DNA of 40,855 bases, from NCBI GenBank assembly GCA_024403485.1, contig JAKSRT010000009.1:1-40855 (forward strand). Direction: 5' to 3'. Shown here one piece after another: positions 8,197-16,921 of the stretch. The notes beneath the pieces are model-generated. The model was not told where the DNA came from. It saw nothing but the letters and a program-made list of their open reading frames with translations, and did not search any database. A program made the position numbers and the translations under genes. Position 1 is the first letter of the stretch. Every line of letters starts with the position of its first letter. The stretch is from Lachnospiraceae bacterium. Lineage in GTDB: Bacteria; Bacillota; Clostridia; Lachnospirales; Lachnospiraceae.

Positions 8197-10432
8197 TTAT
8201 TCTGTCTTTTAACCCCGAATATCTTCTGTTCTCAAAATTGTTTGCTATCATTTCCGCTACGGTGCCCTTATCCCCAAGCATTACCAGGCACTTTTTAGCT
8301 CGCGTTACCCCTGTATATAACAGATTTCTGTTCATCAGTTGTCTCGGTCCGGCCATTATAGGCATGACAACCGCTGAGTATTCACTTCCCTGCGACTTAT
8401 GAACCGTAATCGCGTAAGCAAGTTCCAGCTCATCAAGGTCAGAAAACGAATAGTCTATCCGCCTTCCGTCATCAAATTCCACCGTCAGGGTATTAAAGGC
8501 TTCCGCTATATCCTTTATCCTTCCCATATCCCCGTTGAATACCCCTACTCCGGCATCTATCGGAATATTGTACTTGCCGACAATCTCCCATTCAGCCTTG
8601 TAGTTGTTCTTTATCTGCATTACTTTATCGCCGACTCTGAAAACAGTCTCCCTGTAGAGATATTCTTTCTTACCGTTTTCCGGAGGATTAAGCTTTTCCT
8701 GCAAATATTTATTTATTGCTTCCACACCAAGGTTTCCTTTTCTTGTGGGCGTCAGAACCTGAATGTCAAAGGGCTTCGCATCAACATATCCGGGCAGCAT
8801 CTGTGTAATTAGTTCCACCATGTTGGCAAGAATGCGCTCGCTGTTGTTTCTTTCAAGGAAAAAGAAGTCCCGGCTCTTATTGTCTGCGGTTATCTCTTCT
8901 CCCCTGTTTATGCGGTGGGCATTTAATACAATATCACCTGAGCCCTCCTGTCTGAATATTTTTTCAAGCCTTGTTACCGGAAAGCATTCACTTTCGATCA
9001 GGTCCTTAAGTACCTGCCCCGGGCCTACACTTGGCAGCTGATCGGCATCACCTACCATAATAAGTCTTGCTCCCGGTGCAACCGCTTTTAAAAGAGACCT
9101 GAAAAGAAATATATCTACCATAGACATTTCATCTACAATGATTACATCCGCTTCGACGGGATTATCTTCATTGCGAACAAAGTATGCCTCATTGGCGTCT
9201 TCTTCCGGAGCACCGTTTAATTCCAACAATCTGTGTATTGTTTTCGCCTCATACCCGGTGGCTTCCGTCATTCTTTTTGCGGCGCGTCCCGTAGGCGCAG
9301 CCAAAGCAATATCAAAGGCACGATTTTCGAAATAATGAATCAGCGTATTTATCGTGGTGGTTTTACCTGTACCGGGACCGCCTGTAATAATACTGGCACC
9401 GCTCTTTATTGATCTGAATACCGCAAGCTTTTGAAGTTCATCCAAAACCAGGTTATTTTTACGCGTAATCAGGTCAATCTCATTGCTAAGTGCAAGGTCA
9501 ACATCTTCGCTGAACTCCAGATGAAATTCTTCGCTTACATTCCTTAGCATGGCTGCAACCGATTTCTCTGCCATATAGCTGGTTGTTGCATATATTTTAG
9601 GCTGTTCCTCCAAAGTCTCCGGCTTCTTCATGGTCAATTTTCTGTCCATGATAAGATTTTCTATATGGGGAAGAATAGCATCTTCTCTGACTTCGATAAT
9701 TCGTCTTACATTCTCAACAAGAATATCTTTCGGAAGATACATGTGACCCTGGCCTACCGCAAGGGACAGAGTGTATAAAATTCCACTTCTTATGCGGTAG
9801 TCGCTGTCCGGTTTTACACCTGCCCGACGGGCAATTTCATCTGCGGTTTTAAAGCCTACGCCGCTTATATCTTCAGCTATTTTATATGGGTTTTCTTCGA
9901 TTACACGATAGATTCTGTCCTGATAGAAAGAATAAATTTTGATGGCCAGATTATTTCCGATACCATACTTTTGAAGAAACAGCATAGCATCCCTATAGCC
10001 CTTCTTTTCATGAAGAAGCACACCTATTTCCTGAGCCTTACGCATGGTAATGCCCTTTATGCCTGAAAGTCTTTCCGGATGCTTTTCTATTACTTCAAAG
10101 GTGTCTTTCCCGAATTCATCGACAATACGCTGTGCCAAAGTCGGCCCTACACCTTTGATAAGTCCCGAGCCCAGATATCTTACTATGGCAGTCTCATCTT
10201 CAGGTTCAATCTCAACATAAGATACGACCTTAAACTGCTTACCATATACGGGATGAACCGTCCATTCTCCCGTAAGTTCCAGCATTTCACCTTCATCCAC
10301 CGTCGCCATGCTGCCTACAATCGTTTCTTCTTTTTCATCGGTCTGAAAACGGCATACACGATAAGCTGTGTTTGGACTTGCATATGAAATTTCTTTAATA
10401 TATCCCTTAATTGTTTCCAAAATAACCCCCAT
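8177..10432 (-). CDS. recD2: RecD2-type ATP-dependent 5'-3' DNA helicase
   Basis: A 751-residue superfamily 1B helicase. The N-terminal part holds the helix-hairpin-helix repeats of RecD2 (LIKGVGPTLAQRIVDEFG, LSGIKGITMRKAQEIG, ISGVGFKTADEIARR). The motor then begins with Walker A GGPGTGKTTT near residue 350, APTGRAAKRM, Walker B VDEMSMVD, VGDADQLPSVGPG, and the late motifs LTPTRKG, AITVHKSQGSEY and LYTGVTRAKK. Length and order fit RecD2, which acts without RecBC in Firmicutes. The ATG sits only five bases beyond the U-tract of the preceding flgJ terminator, and no standard ribosome binding site is visible. This points to read-through or an internal promoter in flgJ. Confidence 0.96.
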   Translation of the reverse strand: MGVILETIKGYIKEISYASPNTAYRVCRFQTDEKEETIVGSMATVDEGEMLELTGEWTVHPVYGKQFKVVSYVEIEPEDETAIVRYLGSGLIKGVGPTLAQRIVDEFGKDTFEVIEKHPERLSGIKGITMRKAQEIGVLLHEKKGYRDAMLFLQKYGIGNNLAIKIYSFYQDRIYRVIEENPYKIAEDISGVGFKTADEIARRAGVKPDSDYRIRSGILYTLSLAVGQGHMYLPKDILVENVRRIIEVREDAILPHIENLIMDRKLTMKKPETLEEQPKIYATTSYMAEKSVAAMLRNVSEEFHLEFSEDVDLALSNEIDLITRKNNLVLDELQKLAVFRSIKSGASIITGGPGTGKTTTINTLIHYFENRAFDIALAAPTGRAAKRMTEATGYEAKTIHRLLELNGAPEEDANEAYFVRNEDNPVEADVIIVDEMSMVDIFLFRSLLKAVAPGARLIMVGDADQLPSVGPGQVLKDLIESECFPVTRLEKIFRQEGSGDIVLNAHRINRGEEITADNKSRDFFFLERNNSERILANMVELITQMLPGYVDAKPFDIQVLTPTRKGNLGVEAINKYLQEKLNPPENGKKEYLYRETVFRVGDKVMQIKNNYKAEWEIVGKYNIPIDAGVGVFNGDMGRIKDIAEAFNTLTVEFDDGRRIDYSFSDLDELELAYAITVHKSQGSEYSAVVMPIMAGPRQLMNRNLLYTGVTRAKKCLVMLGDKGTVAEMIANNFENRRYSGLKDRIIEVFAE

Positions 10433-10437
10433 AGGTC

Positions 10438-10497
10438 AAAAAAAGCCACCTGATGAGGCATTACATCCAAAGGTGTAAAAGCATCATGAAAGGTGGC
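10438..10497 (-). terminator. Intrinsic terminator after flgJ
   Basis: On the minus strand GCCACCT (10491-10497) pairs with AGGTGGC (10445-10451), and the intervening sequence can fold further (TTACA/TGTAA, GATG/CATC). Seven T residues (10438-10444) follow. The hairpin separates flgJ from recD2. Confidence 0.8.
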
Positions 10498-10506
10498 TGT
10501 CAAATC

Positions 10507-10875
10507 TTAAAGATCATAATTTCTTTTCATTTGTTCGTACAGCATTTGTGCCAGCCCAAGAGAATTTCTCTCTGTAGACTGCGTGGCCAGTTCACTTATC
10601 ATATTATCTTTATAGTAATCCATCAAAGCATTGTTTGAACCGGATCCAAAAATACCGGTGGTTCCATCTTCGCTTTGAACGGTTTTCATCATTTCTTTCA
10701 TGCACTGTTCAAGGAAATAAGCCTCAAACTTTTTGCAGGCATCCATCAGTTCCTCGTCGGTAGCCTTACTGTAGTCCTTGCTAGTGTCTACCTTTGATGC
10801 CGCTTGAGCATTCTGAGCATTTTGAGTCACAAAGTCTGTATATTGATTTATCATTGAAGATACGTCGAGGGACAT
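10507..10875 (-). CDS. flgJ: FlgJ-type rod-binding protein (muramidase-less)
   Basis: A 122-residue protein containing only the N-terminal rod-binding domain of FlgJ (DEELMDACKKFEAYFLEQCMKEMM, then NALMDYYKDNMISELATQ and GLAQMLYEQMKRNY at the C-terminus). Such short forms are normal in clostridia; the muramidase domain of proteobacterial FlgJ is missing. I place the start at ATG 10875, with AAAGGA six or seven bases upstream, instead of the longer open frame to 10947, whose extra residues are encoded by the repeat tract. It should help assemble the flagellar rod through the cell wall, together with the two rod proteins upstream. Confidence 0.9.
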   Translation of the reverse strand: MSLDVSSMINQYTDFVTQNAQNAQAASKVDTSKDYSKATDEELMDACKKFEAYFLEQCMKEMMKTVQSEDGTTGIFGSGSNNALMDYYKDNMISELATQSTERNSLGLAQMLYEQMKRNYDL

Positions 10876-10887
10876 AGAGATTCCTTT

Positions 10888-11091
10888 CTTCGCAACGCGC
10901 ACTCGCTTTTCTTGCTTCGCGCACTCGCTTTTTCTCGCTTCGCGCACTCATAAACGCTTACGCGTTTTACTGAGCGCTTCTCGGCAAATACTTCGCAACG
11001 CGCACTCATAAATGCTTCGCATTTATTTCGTCGGTGCTGGCGCACCATACAGCTACCGCCATAACCTTCAGCTGCCTCATGCAAGCATGAG
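10888..11091 (-). repeat. Repeat tract: four CGCGCACTC units with several short hairpins
   Basis: The 256-base gap between the flhP-like gene and flgJ is filled with repeats. CGCGCACTC occurs four times (10896-10904, 10918-10926, 10941-10949, 10999-11007), each preceded by TTCGC or TTCGCAA. The 17-mer CTTCGCAACGCGCACTC occurs exactly twice (10888 and 10991). Two copies abut short perfect hairpins: AAACGC/GCGTTT (10952-10967) and ATAAATGC/GCATTTAT (11008-11026). Two further hairpins follow: GGTGC/GCACC (11033-11046) and CTCATGC/GCATGAG (11076-11091). The tract stays open in a minus-strand frame, giving a low-complexity Lys/Arg/Ser peptide I regard as non-genic. It resembles a dispersed intergenic repeat family, which I infer but cannot test. 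Confidence 0.75.
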
Positions 11092-11131
11092 CATCTTCAG
11101 TTTATGTCGCTATCTGTGCGTTGCTTGTAGC

Positions 11132-11947
11132 TTAACGGAGGTTGTTGGCTTGCTGGAGCATTTCGTCGGAAGCAGTGATGGCTTTAGAGTTAAGCTCATA
11201 TGCACGCTGTGCTGTAATGAGGTTTACCATTTCATCAACTACCTGAACGTTTGAGCCTTCAAGGTAACCCTGTGATACTTTGGTACGCTGAAGATTTGTA
11301 TTATTATCTTCGTTCATTGGAGCACCGCTTGCAGCGGATTGTTCAAATAATCCGGAATCAAGTTTTTCAAGACCGGCGGGATTGTTAAACTGGAAAATAC
11401 CAAATGATATACCAAGGGGTTGAGGGTTGTTCTGTGCATCCGGATAGCAGAACTGTCCGTCACCCGTAATAACCATACGGCTTGAAATATAATCACTTGA
11501 GAAAGCAATAGGCTTACCTGTTGCATCCAATACCGGAAGTCCGTCACTGTTTGTAAGCACAATACCGCCATCGTTGTTCATTGCCCAGTTAAAATTACCG
11601 CTACGGGTATAATAAGTATTTCCGTCCTCACCGCGAACCGCAAAAAAGCCTCGTCCCGATAAAGCGAAAGCAGAATCACTTTCAGATGCAAGAAGAGCAC
11701 CGTCTGTGAATATAGATGTAATAGCTGCGTTTCTGACACCAAGTCCTACCTGAGCTCCGACCGGCTTGTTTTCCCCGTTCGCAGTAGTAGTCTTTGTCTG
11801 TATTGTTTGATAAAGAAGTGATTTAAATTCATTCACTTCTGTCTTGTATCCTGCTGTGTTTACATTAGCAAGGTTATTTGCTATTGTATCGACATTTGTT
11901 TGTTCAGCACGCATTCCTGTTGCTGCTGTCCATAAGCTTCTTACCAT
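11132..11947 (-). CDS. flhP: Flagellar basal-body rod protein, FlhP/FlgG-like
   Basis: A 271-residue rod/hook family protein. It starts with MVRSLWTAATGMRAEQTNVDT, then the flg_bb_rod signature (IANNLANVNTAGYK). The central FlgE/F/G-like fold includes ALSGRGFFAVRGEDGNTYYTRSGNF. It ends with the conserved C-terminal coiled-coil region (GSNVQVVDEMVNLITAQRAYELNSKAI). These helices pack in the distal rod. Order mbl-flhO-flhP is the same as in Bacillus subtilis, hence the symbol. AGGAGG lies seven bases before the ATG; the gene follows flhO by 14 bases. Confidence 0.94.
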   Translation of the reverse strand: MVRSLWTAATGMRAEQTNVDTIANNLANVNTAGYKTEVNEFKSLLYQTIQTKTTTANGENKPVGAQVGLGVRNAAITSIFTDGALLASESDSAFALSGRGFFAVRGEDGNTYYTRSGNFNWAMNNDGGIVLTNSDGLPVLDATGKPIAFSSDYISSRMVITGDGQFCYPDAQNNPQPLGISFGIFQFNNPAGLEKLDSGLFEQSAASGAPMNEDNNTNLQRTKVSQGYLEGSNVQVVDEMVNLITAQRAYELNSKAITASDEMLQQANNLR

Positions 11948-11961
11948 TTAGTTACCTCCTA

Positions 11962-12738
11962 TTAAGACAATCTTCCCAACTGTGTGGAAACAATTTCAAG
12001 AGAGTCATCAATAGTTGATATAACCTTCTGATTAGCCTCATACTGACGGGCAATCGTGATCAAATCAACCATTTCAGTTACAATGTTAACATTTGACATC
12101 TCAAGATATCCCGAGTATACGGTTGCATTGGCATCCTTAATAGTAGCTCCTTCTACAGGCTCAAGATAATTTTCTCCATATTTCTTAAGATAATTATAAT
12201 CCTCAAAATCGGTGAGTTTTACGGTGTCAATCACATTTCCATCCTGCATAATACGTCCCGCCGAATCGATGGCGGTATCTTTTGTAGGATCCAATCTGAT
12301 TCTGCCTTTTTCACCAACAACAAAGTCGCCGTCCTTCGTTACCAAATAGCCTTCCTTCGTTAGTGAAAATGAACCGTCTCTGGTATATTTAGTAGAGGTT
12401 TCCCCCGATTTATTGGTATATTCAACTGTAAAAAAGCCTTCTCCCGATAAAGCAAAATCGAATGTGTTATCAGTGATCTTGAAAGAACCCTGTGAATAGT
12501 CAGTATAGTTTTCTCCTATTTTTACACCGGGTGTATTGATTCCCATTCTTCTTGGGATATTGGGAGATTCTGAGGTATCTTTTAATTTAAAGGCCAATAC
12601 CGAATCAAAAGACTGACTGGTTGCACCTTCTTTTTTATATCCTACCGTAGTGGAGTTAGCCAGGTTGTTGGTCATTGTATCCATACGATGCTGTTCATTT
12701 ATCATTCCTGAATAAGCTGTATATAGTCCTTTTACCAT
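11962..12738 (-). CDS. flhO: Flagellar basal-body rod protein, FlhO/FlgF-like
   Basis: A 258-residue paralogue of the next gene. The N-terminus MVKGLYTAYSGMINEQHRMDT and TNNLANSTTVGYKKEG give the rod-protein signature. The middle contains FALSGEGFFTVEY, and the C-terminus VYSGYLEMSNVNIVTEMVDLITIARQYEANQK is the second conserved helix. It is slightly more divergent than the FlgG-like partner, as is usual for the proximal-rod subunit. AAGGAG lies six bases before the ATG. It follows mbl by 22 bases and should share its transcript. Confidence 0.93.
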   Translation of the reverse strand: MVKGLYTAYSGMINEQHRMDTMTNNLANSTTVGYKKEGATSQSFDSVLAFKLKDTSESPNIPRRMGINTPGVKIGENYTDYSQGSFKITDNTFDFALSGEGFFTVEYTNKSGETSTKYTRDGSFSLTKEGYLVTKDGDFVVGEKGRIRLDPTKDTAIDSAGRIMQDGNVIDTVKLTDFEDYNYLKKYGENYLEPVEGATIKDANATVYSGYLEMSNVNIVTEMVDLITIARQYEANQKVISTIDDSLEIVSTQLGRLS

Positions 12739-12760
12739 GGCAACTCCTTTAGGTTAATTT

Positions 12761-13762
12761 TTAGAATAATCCGCCGGGTCTGAAGCTTGCATTAAATTCA
12801 ACGCACTTACCTGTTCCGATAGCAACCGCTGTCATGGGGTCTTCAGCAGTAACGGTGTTAATACCCATCTTTTCGGAAATAAGATCTTCAAGACCGTTTA
12901 ATAAGCTTCCACCACCGGTGAGAACAATTCCGCGGTCTGCAATATCTGCAGAAAGTTCCGGAGGTGTCTGCTCAAGTACCTTCTGGATTGCATCCAGAAT
13001 AGCATTACAGGGATCTTCCAAAGCGTCTAATGTTTCATCGGAAGAAACTTTTACTGTATCAGGGTGACCGTTAATGAGGTTACGGCCTTTAACGTCCATA
13101 TACTCAACTTCCGGTCTCTTGAAAGCACATCCAATCTTTATCTTGATATCTTCAGCAGTTCTGTCACCAATCAAAAGATTGTGCTTAATTTTCATATATC
13201 TTTGAATTGCAGAGTCAAAATCATCTCCTGCAACTTTAATTGAAGTACTGGCTACAGGACTACCGCAGGAAATAACAGCCACGTCGGTAGTACCGCCACC
13301 GATATCAACAATCATGTTTCCACAAGGTTTTGTAATGTCGATACCTGCACCGATTGCTGCTGCAAGCGGCTCTTCAATGATAATTACTTCTCTTGCACCT
13401 GCCTGATAAGTAGCATCTTCTACTGCTTTCTTTTCAACTTCGGTAACTCCACTGGGAACGCAAACCGCAATACGAGGTTTTCTGTATGTTCTGTGTCCGA
13501 TTGCCTTCTGGATGAAGTATTTCATCATCTTTTCTGTAACTGTATAGTCAGAAATAACACCCTGTCTTAACGGTCTTATCGCCGTTATATTACCGGGTGT
13601 CCTTCCCAACATAAGCCTGGCATCCTCGCCAATAGCCATTACTTTATTTGTATCTCTGTCGAATGCTACAACTGAGGGCTCTTTTAAAACAACGCCCTTC
13701 CCTCTGATGTAAACAAGCACGCTGGCCGTTCCAAGATCAATTCCTATATCTGAATACTGCAT
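12761..13762 (-). CDS. mbl: MreB-family actin homologue Mbl
   Basis: A 333-residue bacterial actin, the same length as Bacillus Mbl. Actin-fold motifs: phosphate-1 IGIDLGTASVLVY at the N-terminus, ISDYTVTEKMM, phosphate-2 MIVDIGGGTTDVAVIS near residue 157, and the adenosine motif GIVLTGGGSLLNGLEDLI near residue 278. It polymerises under the membrane and guides lateral wall synthesis. I prefer Mbl to MreB because mreC and mreD do not follow, while flhO-flhP do, as in Bacillus. AAAGGG lies seven bases before the start. Confidence 0.94.
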   Translation of the reverse strand: MQYSDIGIDLGTASVLVYIRGKGVVLKEPSVVAFDRDTNKVMAIGEDARLMLGRTPGNITAIRPLRQGVISDYTVTEKMMKYFIQKAIGHRTYRKPRIAVCVPSGVTEVEKKAVEDATYQAGAREVIIIEEPLAAAIGAGIDITKPCGNMIVDIGGGTTDVAVISCGSPVASTSIKVAGDDFDSAIQRYMKIKHNLLIGDRTAEDIKIKIGCAFKRPEVEYMDVKGRNLINGHPDTVKVSSDETLDALEDPCNAILDAIQKVLEQTPPELSADIADRGIVLTGGGSLLNGLEDLISEKMGINTVTAEDPMTAVAIGTGKCVEFNASFRPGGLF

Positions 13763-13813
13763 ATTATAAGTCCCTTTCTATGACACTAAATTCCAAATTA
13801 CATACTCCATGTA

Positions 13814-13819
13814 ATTATA
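13814..13819 (-). promoter_or_regulatory. Putative -10 element of the mbl-flagellar operon
   Basis: TATAAT on the minus strand about 50 bases before the mbl start, in an AT-rich leader. The matching -35 region (TTTATA, 17 bases upstream) is weak. Assigned by position and consensus only. Confidence 0.4.
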
Positions 13820-13872
13820 ACTTAATTAGAAATCAATATAAAGGGTTTTATAATGTTTTAATAAAAAAAATA

Positions 13873-13904
13873 GAAGAGACCTTTTCATATATATCGGTCT
13901 CTTC
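13873..13904 (-). terminator. Intrinsic terminator after uvrA
   Basis: A 9-base-pair stem on the minus strand: GAAGAGACC (13896-13904) pairs with GGTCTCTTC (13873-13881) around a 14-base loop, followed by TATTTTTTTTAT. It lies about 70 bases beyond the uvrA stop codon and isolates uvrBA from the mbl operon. Confidence 0.85.
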
Positions 13905-13971
13905 ATATCATTTCTTTATAGCTTTTGCTAACTTTTTGGTTAGAAATTTGCTTATTTATTTTGCCCGTTTT

Positions 13972-16833
13972 TTAGTCATTCTGCTTCTCAGCCAAAATCT
14001 TTTTAAGATACTGTCCTGTGTAAGAATTTTCCACCAAAGCAACCTCTTCGGGAGTACCTTTTGCAATCACCGTTCCACCGTCAGAGCCACCGTTAGGGCC
14101 CATATCAATAATATAATCGGCGGTCTTAATCACATCCAAGTTATGTTCAATAACTATAACCGTATTTCCACCCTGCACCAAACGATTCAAAATCTCAATA
14201 AGCTTGTGAACATCGGCAAAATGAAGGCCTGTTGTAGGCTCATCCATTATATATATGGTTTTTCCGGTACTTCTCCTCGAGAGTTCCGTAGCAAGTTTTA
14301 CTCTCTGTGCTTCGCCGCCCGAAAGCTGTGTACTCGGCTGTCCAAGCTTAATATAACCAAGACCCACTTCCTGCAAGGTCTTAATTTTATCTCTTATGGA
14401 CGGTACGTTCTCAAAATAATCCACTGCTTCATCCACAGACATGTCCAACACATCATAGATAGATTTGCCCTTATAAAGGCACTCAAGAGTTTCTCTGTTA
14501 TAACGTTTTCCACCACAAACTTCACAAGGGACATAAACATCCGGCAGGAAATGCATTTCTATCTTGATAATACCGTCACCCTGGCAGGCTTCACATCTGC
14601 CGCCCTTTATATTGAATGAAAATCTGCCCTTCTTATAGCCGCGCTCTTTTGCTTCTCTTGTCTGAGCAAAAAGATCTCGAATCTGGTCAAAAACACCGGT
14701 ATAGGTTGCCGGATTTGATCTGGGAGTTCTGCCAATTGGCGACTGGTCTATATCGATAATTTTATCAAGTTTCTCCACTCCTTCAATTCTATCAAAGGCA
14801 CCCGGAATGGTATGTGCTCGGTTAAGAACCTTCGAAAGATACTTATTAAGAATCTCATTTGTAAGAGAAGATTTACCCGAACCGGACACACCTGTAACGC
14901 AAGTAAGCACTCCAAGAGGAAAAGAAGCGTCCACATTCTTTAAATTATTCTCTTTTGCTCCCCTTACAGTAAGCCACCCTGCCGGCTGTCTTCTGCTGTC
15001 GGGAACAGGAATTGACATCTTTCCGGACAGATACTGACCGGTTATTGAGCGCTTAACCTTGGCGATATCCTTCGACGTGCCCTGGGCAACAAGCTCGCCG
15101 CCGTTTACTCCGGCACCCGGACCTATATCAATAATATGGTCAGCTTCTCTCATGGTTTCCTCATCATGTTCAACCACAAGCACGGTATTGCCCAAATCGC
15201 GAAGATGTTTCAATGTATTTAAAAGCATCGAATTATCTTTCTGGTGAAGGCCTATACTTGGTTCATCAAGAATATAAGTAACACCCACAAGGCCTGAGCC
15301 TATTTGAGTCGCCAGTCTTATACGCTGTGCTTCCCCGCCTGAAAGAGATGCCGTAGCTCTTGATAAAGTTAAATATGAAAGTCCGACATCACTTAAGAAT
15401 TTAACACGGGCATTAATCTGCTTTAAAATTTGATTTCCGATAAACAGCTGCTGTTCTGTAAGATTCATGTTATCCATAAATTTCATGAGTTCGGATACAG
15501 AAAGGTTTGTTATTTCGTAAATATTGAGACCTCCCACCGTAACGGCAAGAAATTCTCTTTTAAGTCTCATTCCCCCACAGGCTTCGCAGGGAGTAATATT
15601 CATATAGTTTTCGTATTCGGCCTTGGCACTTTCAGAGAAGGTTTCGCGGTATCGAATTTTACAAAGTTCCAGCACACCCTCGAAAGTCACTTCATATTCT
15701 CCAAATCCTCTCTGGCTTTGGTATCTGATTATGAATCGTTCTCCACCGTTTCCATACCAGATTAAATCCTGTATTTCCTTAGGATAATCACAGAAAGGCG
15801 TGTCCATATCAAAGTGATATTTTTCCATAAGAGATACCATAATTGCATGCATCCAACTTTTAGGATCTCCCATCGATTTAAATCCATTGATTACAATAGC
15901 CCCTTCATTAAGTGTTTTTGTCTCATCCGGAATAATGAGAGCGCGTGAAAACTCCATTTTATAACCAAGACCGGCGCAGACAGGGCATGCTCCAAATGGG
16001 TTGTTAAAAGAAAAACATCTGGTTTCGATTTCAGGGATGCTGACTTCACAATCAGGACACGAAAAACTTGCGGAAAAAGATAGAGTTTCTCCGCCCACAA
16101 CGTCAACCGTCATCAAACCATCCGCAAGTGCAAGGACAGTTTCTACAGAATCTGTAAGTCTCTTTTGAATATCTTCGCGTATTACCAATCGGTCAACAAT
16201 AATATCAATACTATGCTTTATGTTCTTGTCAAGATTGATTTCTTCAGACAGCTCATACTGGCTGCCATCAATAATTGCACGAACATAACCGCTTCTTCTG
16301 GCTTTATCAAGAACCTTTTCATGCTGACCCTTCTTGCCTCTGACAACAGGTGCCAAAAGTTGAATTCTTGTACCTTCTTCAAGAGTCATAATCTGATCTA
16401 CCATTTGATCGACACTCTGTTTCTTAATTTCACGTCCGCAGACAGGACAGTGTGCGATACCGATTCTTGCATAGAGAAGTCTGAAATAGTCATAAATTTC
16501 AGTAACTGTGCCTACGGTAGATCTTGGGTTTCTGTTGGTGGACTTCTGATCTATAGATATTGCCGGAGAAAGTCCGTCGATTCGCTCTACATCAGGTTTC
16601 TCCATCATACCCAGAAACTGTCTTGCATATGAAGACAAGGATTCCATATATCTTCTTTGGCCTTCAGCATAAACAGTATCAAAAGCAAGGCTTGATTTGC
16701 CTGAGCCCGACAAGCCCGTAAGTACCACCAATTGGTCTCTGGGTATATCAACGGATATATTTTTTAAATTATGTTCATTGGCACCTTCAACATGAATCAC
16801 ATTATGTCTGGGGCGCATTTTCTGTTCTGCCAT
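13972..16833 (-). CDS. uvrA: Excinuclease ABC subunit A
   Basis: The DNA-damage sensor of nucleotide excision repair. It contains two ABC ATPase modules: the first Walker A LTGLSGSGKSSLAFDTV, the second VTGVSGSGKSSLTNEIL. Each has an LSGGEAQR signature. The zinc-finger cysteines are present (CPVCGREIKK; CPDC and CPVC; CEACQGDGIIKIEMHF; CEVCGGKRYNRETLE), as is the UvrB-binding region. I place the start at ATG 16833 (953 residues, MAEQKMRPRHN). The frame extends to a GTG at 16872, and ATG 16818 is also possible; none has a clear ribosome binding site. It follows uvrB closely in one operon. Confidence 0.95.
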   Translation of the reverse strand: MAEQKMRPRHNVIHVEGANEHNLKNISVDIPRDQLVVLTGLSGSGKSSLAFDTVYAEGQRRYMESLSSYARQFLGMMEKPDVERIDGLSPAISIDQKSTNRNPRSTVGTVTEIYDYFRLLYARIGIAHCPVCGREIKKQSVDQMVDQIMTLEEGTRIQLLAPVVRGKKGQHEKVLDKARRSGYVRAIIDGSQYELSEEINLDKNIKHSIDIIVDRLVIREDIQKRLTDSVETVLALADGLMTVDVVGGETLSFSASFSCPDCEVSIPEIETRCFSFNNPFGACPVCAGLGYKMEFSRALIIPDETKTLNEGAIVINGFKSMGDPKSWMHAIMVSLMEKYHFDMDTPFCDYPKEIQDLIWYGNGGERFIIRYQSQRGFGEYEVTFEGVLELCKIRYRETFSESAKAEYENYMNITPCEACGGMRLKREFLAVTVGGLNIYEITNLSVSELMKFMDNMNLTEQQLFIGNQILKQINARVKFLSDVGLSYLTLSRATASLSGGEAQRIRLATQIGSGLVGVTYILDEPSIGLHQKDNSMLLNTLKHLRDLGNTVLVVEHDEETMREADHIIDIGPGAGVNGGELVAQGTSKDIAKVKRSITGQYLSGKMSIPVPDSRRQPAGWLTVRGAKENNLKNVDASFPLGVLTCVTGVSGSGKSSLTNEILNKYLSKVLNRAHTIPGAFDRIEGVEKLDKIIDIDQSPIGRTPRSNPATYTGVFDQIRDLFAQTREAKERGYKKGRFSFNIKGGRCEACQGDGIIKIEMHFLPDVYVPCEVCGGKRYNRETLECLYKGKSIYDVLDMSVDEAVDYFENVPSIRDKIKTLQEVGLGYIKLGQPSTQLSGGEAQRVKLATELSRRSTGKTIYIMDEPTTGLHFADVHKLIEILNRLVQGGNTVIVIEHNLDVIKTADYIIDMGPNGGSDGGTVIAKGTPEEVALVENSYTGQYLKKILAEKQND

Positions 16834-16921
16834 TTTAAGTAAGCACGCAGAGCGTGTCCTTTCTTTTTTCACGTATATTTAACATAAATAAAAGCTTTAT
16901 CAAAGATAAGCTTAAAAAATG

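Noticed and set aside
10888-11026. CRISPR-like array
   Set aside because: Unit spacing is irregular, the repeats are only 9-17 bases, and the intervening pieces are themselves hairpins and related repeats, not spacers.
10851-11084. Minus-strand open frame encoding a Lys/Arg/Ser/Ala-rich low-complexity peptide
   Set aside because: It is the translation of the CGCGCACTC repeat tract in another frame and lacks a sensible start; treated as repeat DNA.
13780-14619. A 279-codon plus-strand open frame
   Set aside because: It is antisense to the 3' part of uvrA and its terminator region, has no ribosome binding site, and reads as a Phe/His/Asn/Ile-rich mixture without family motifs.
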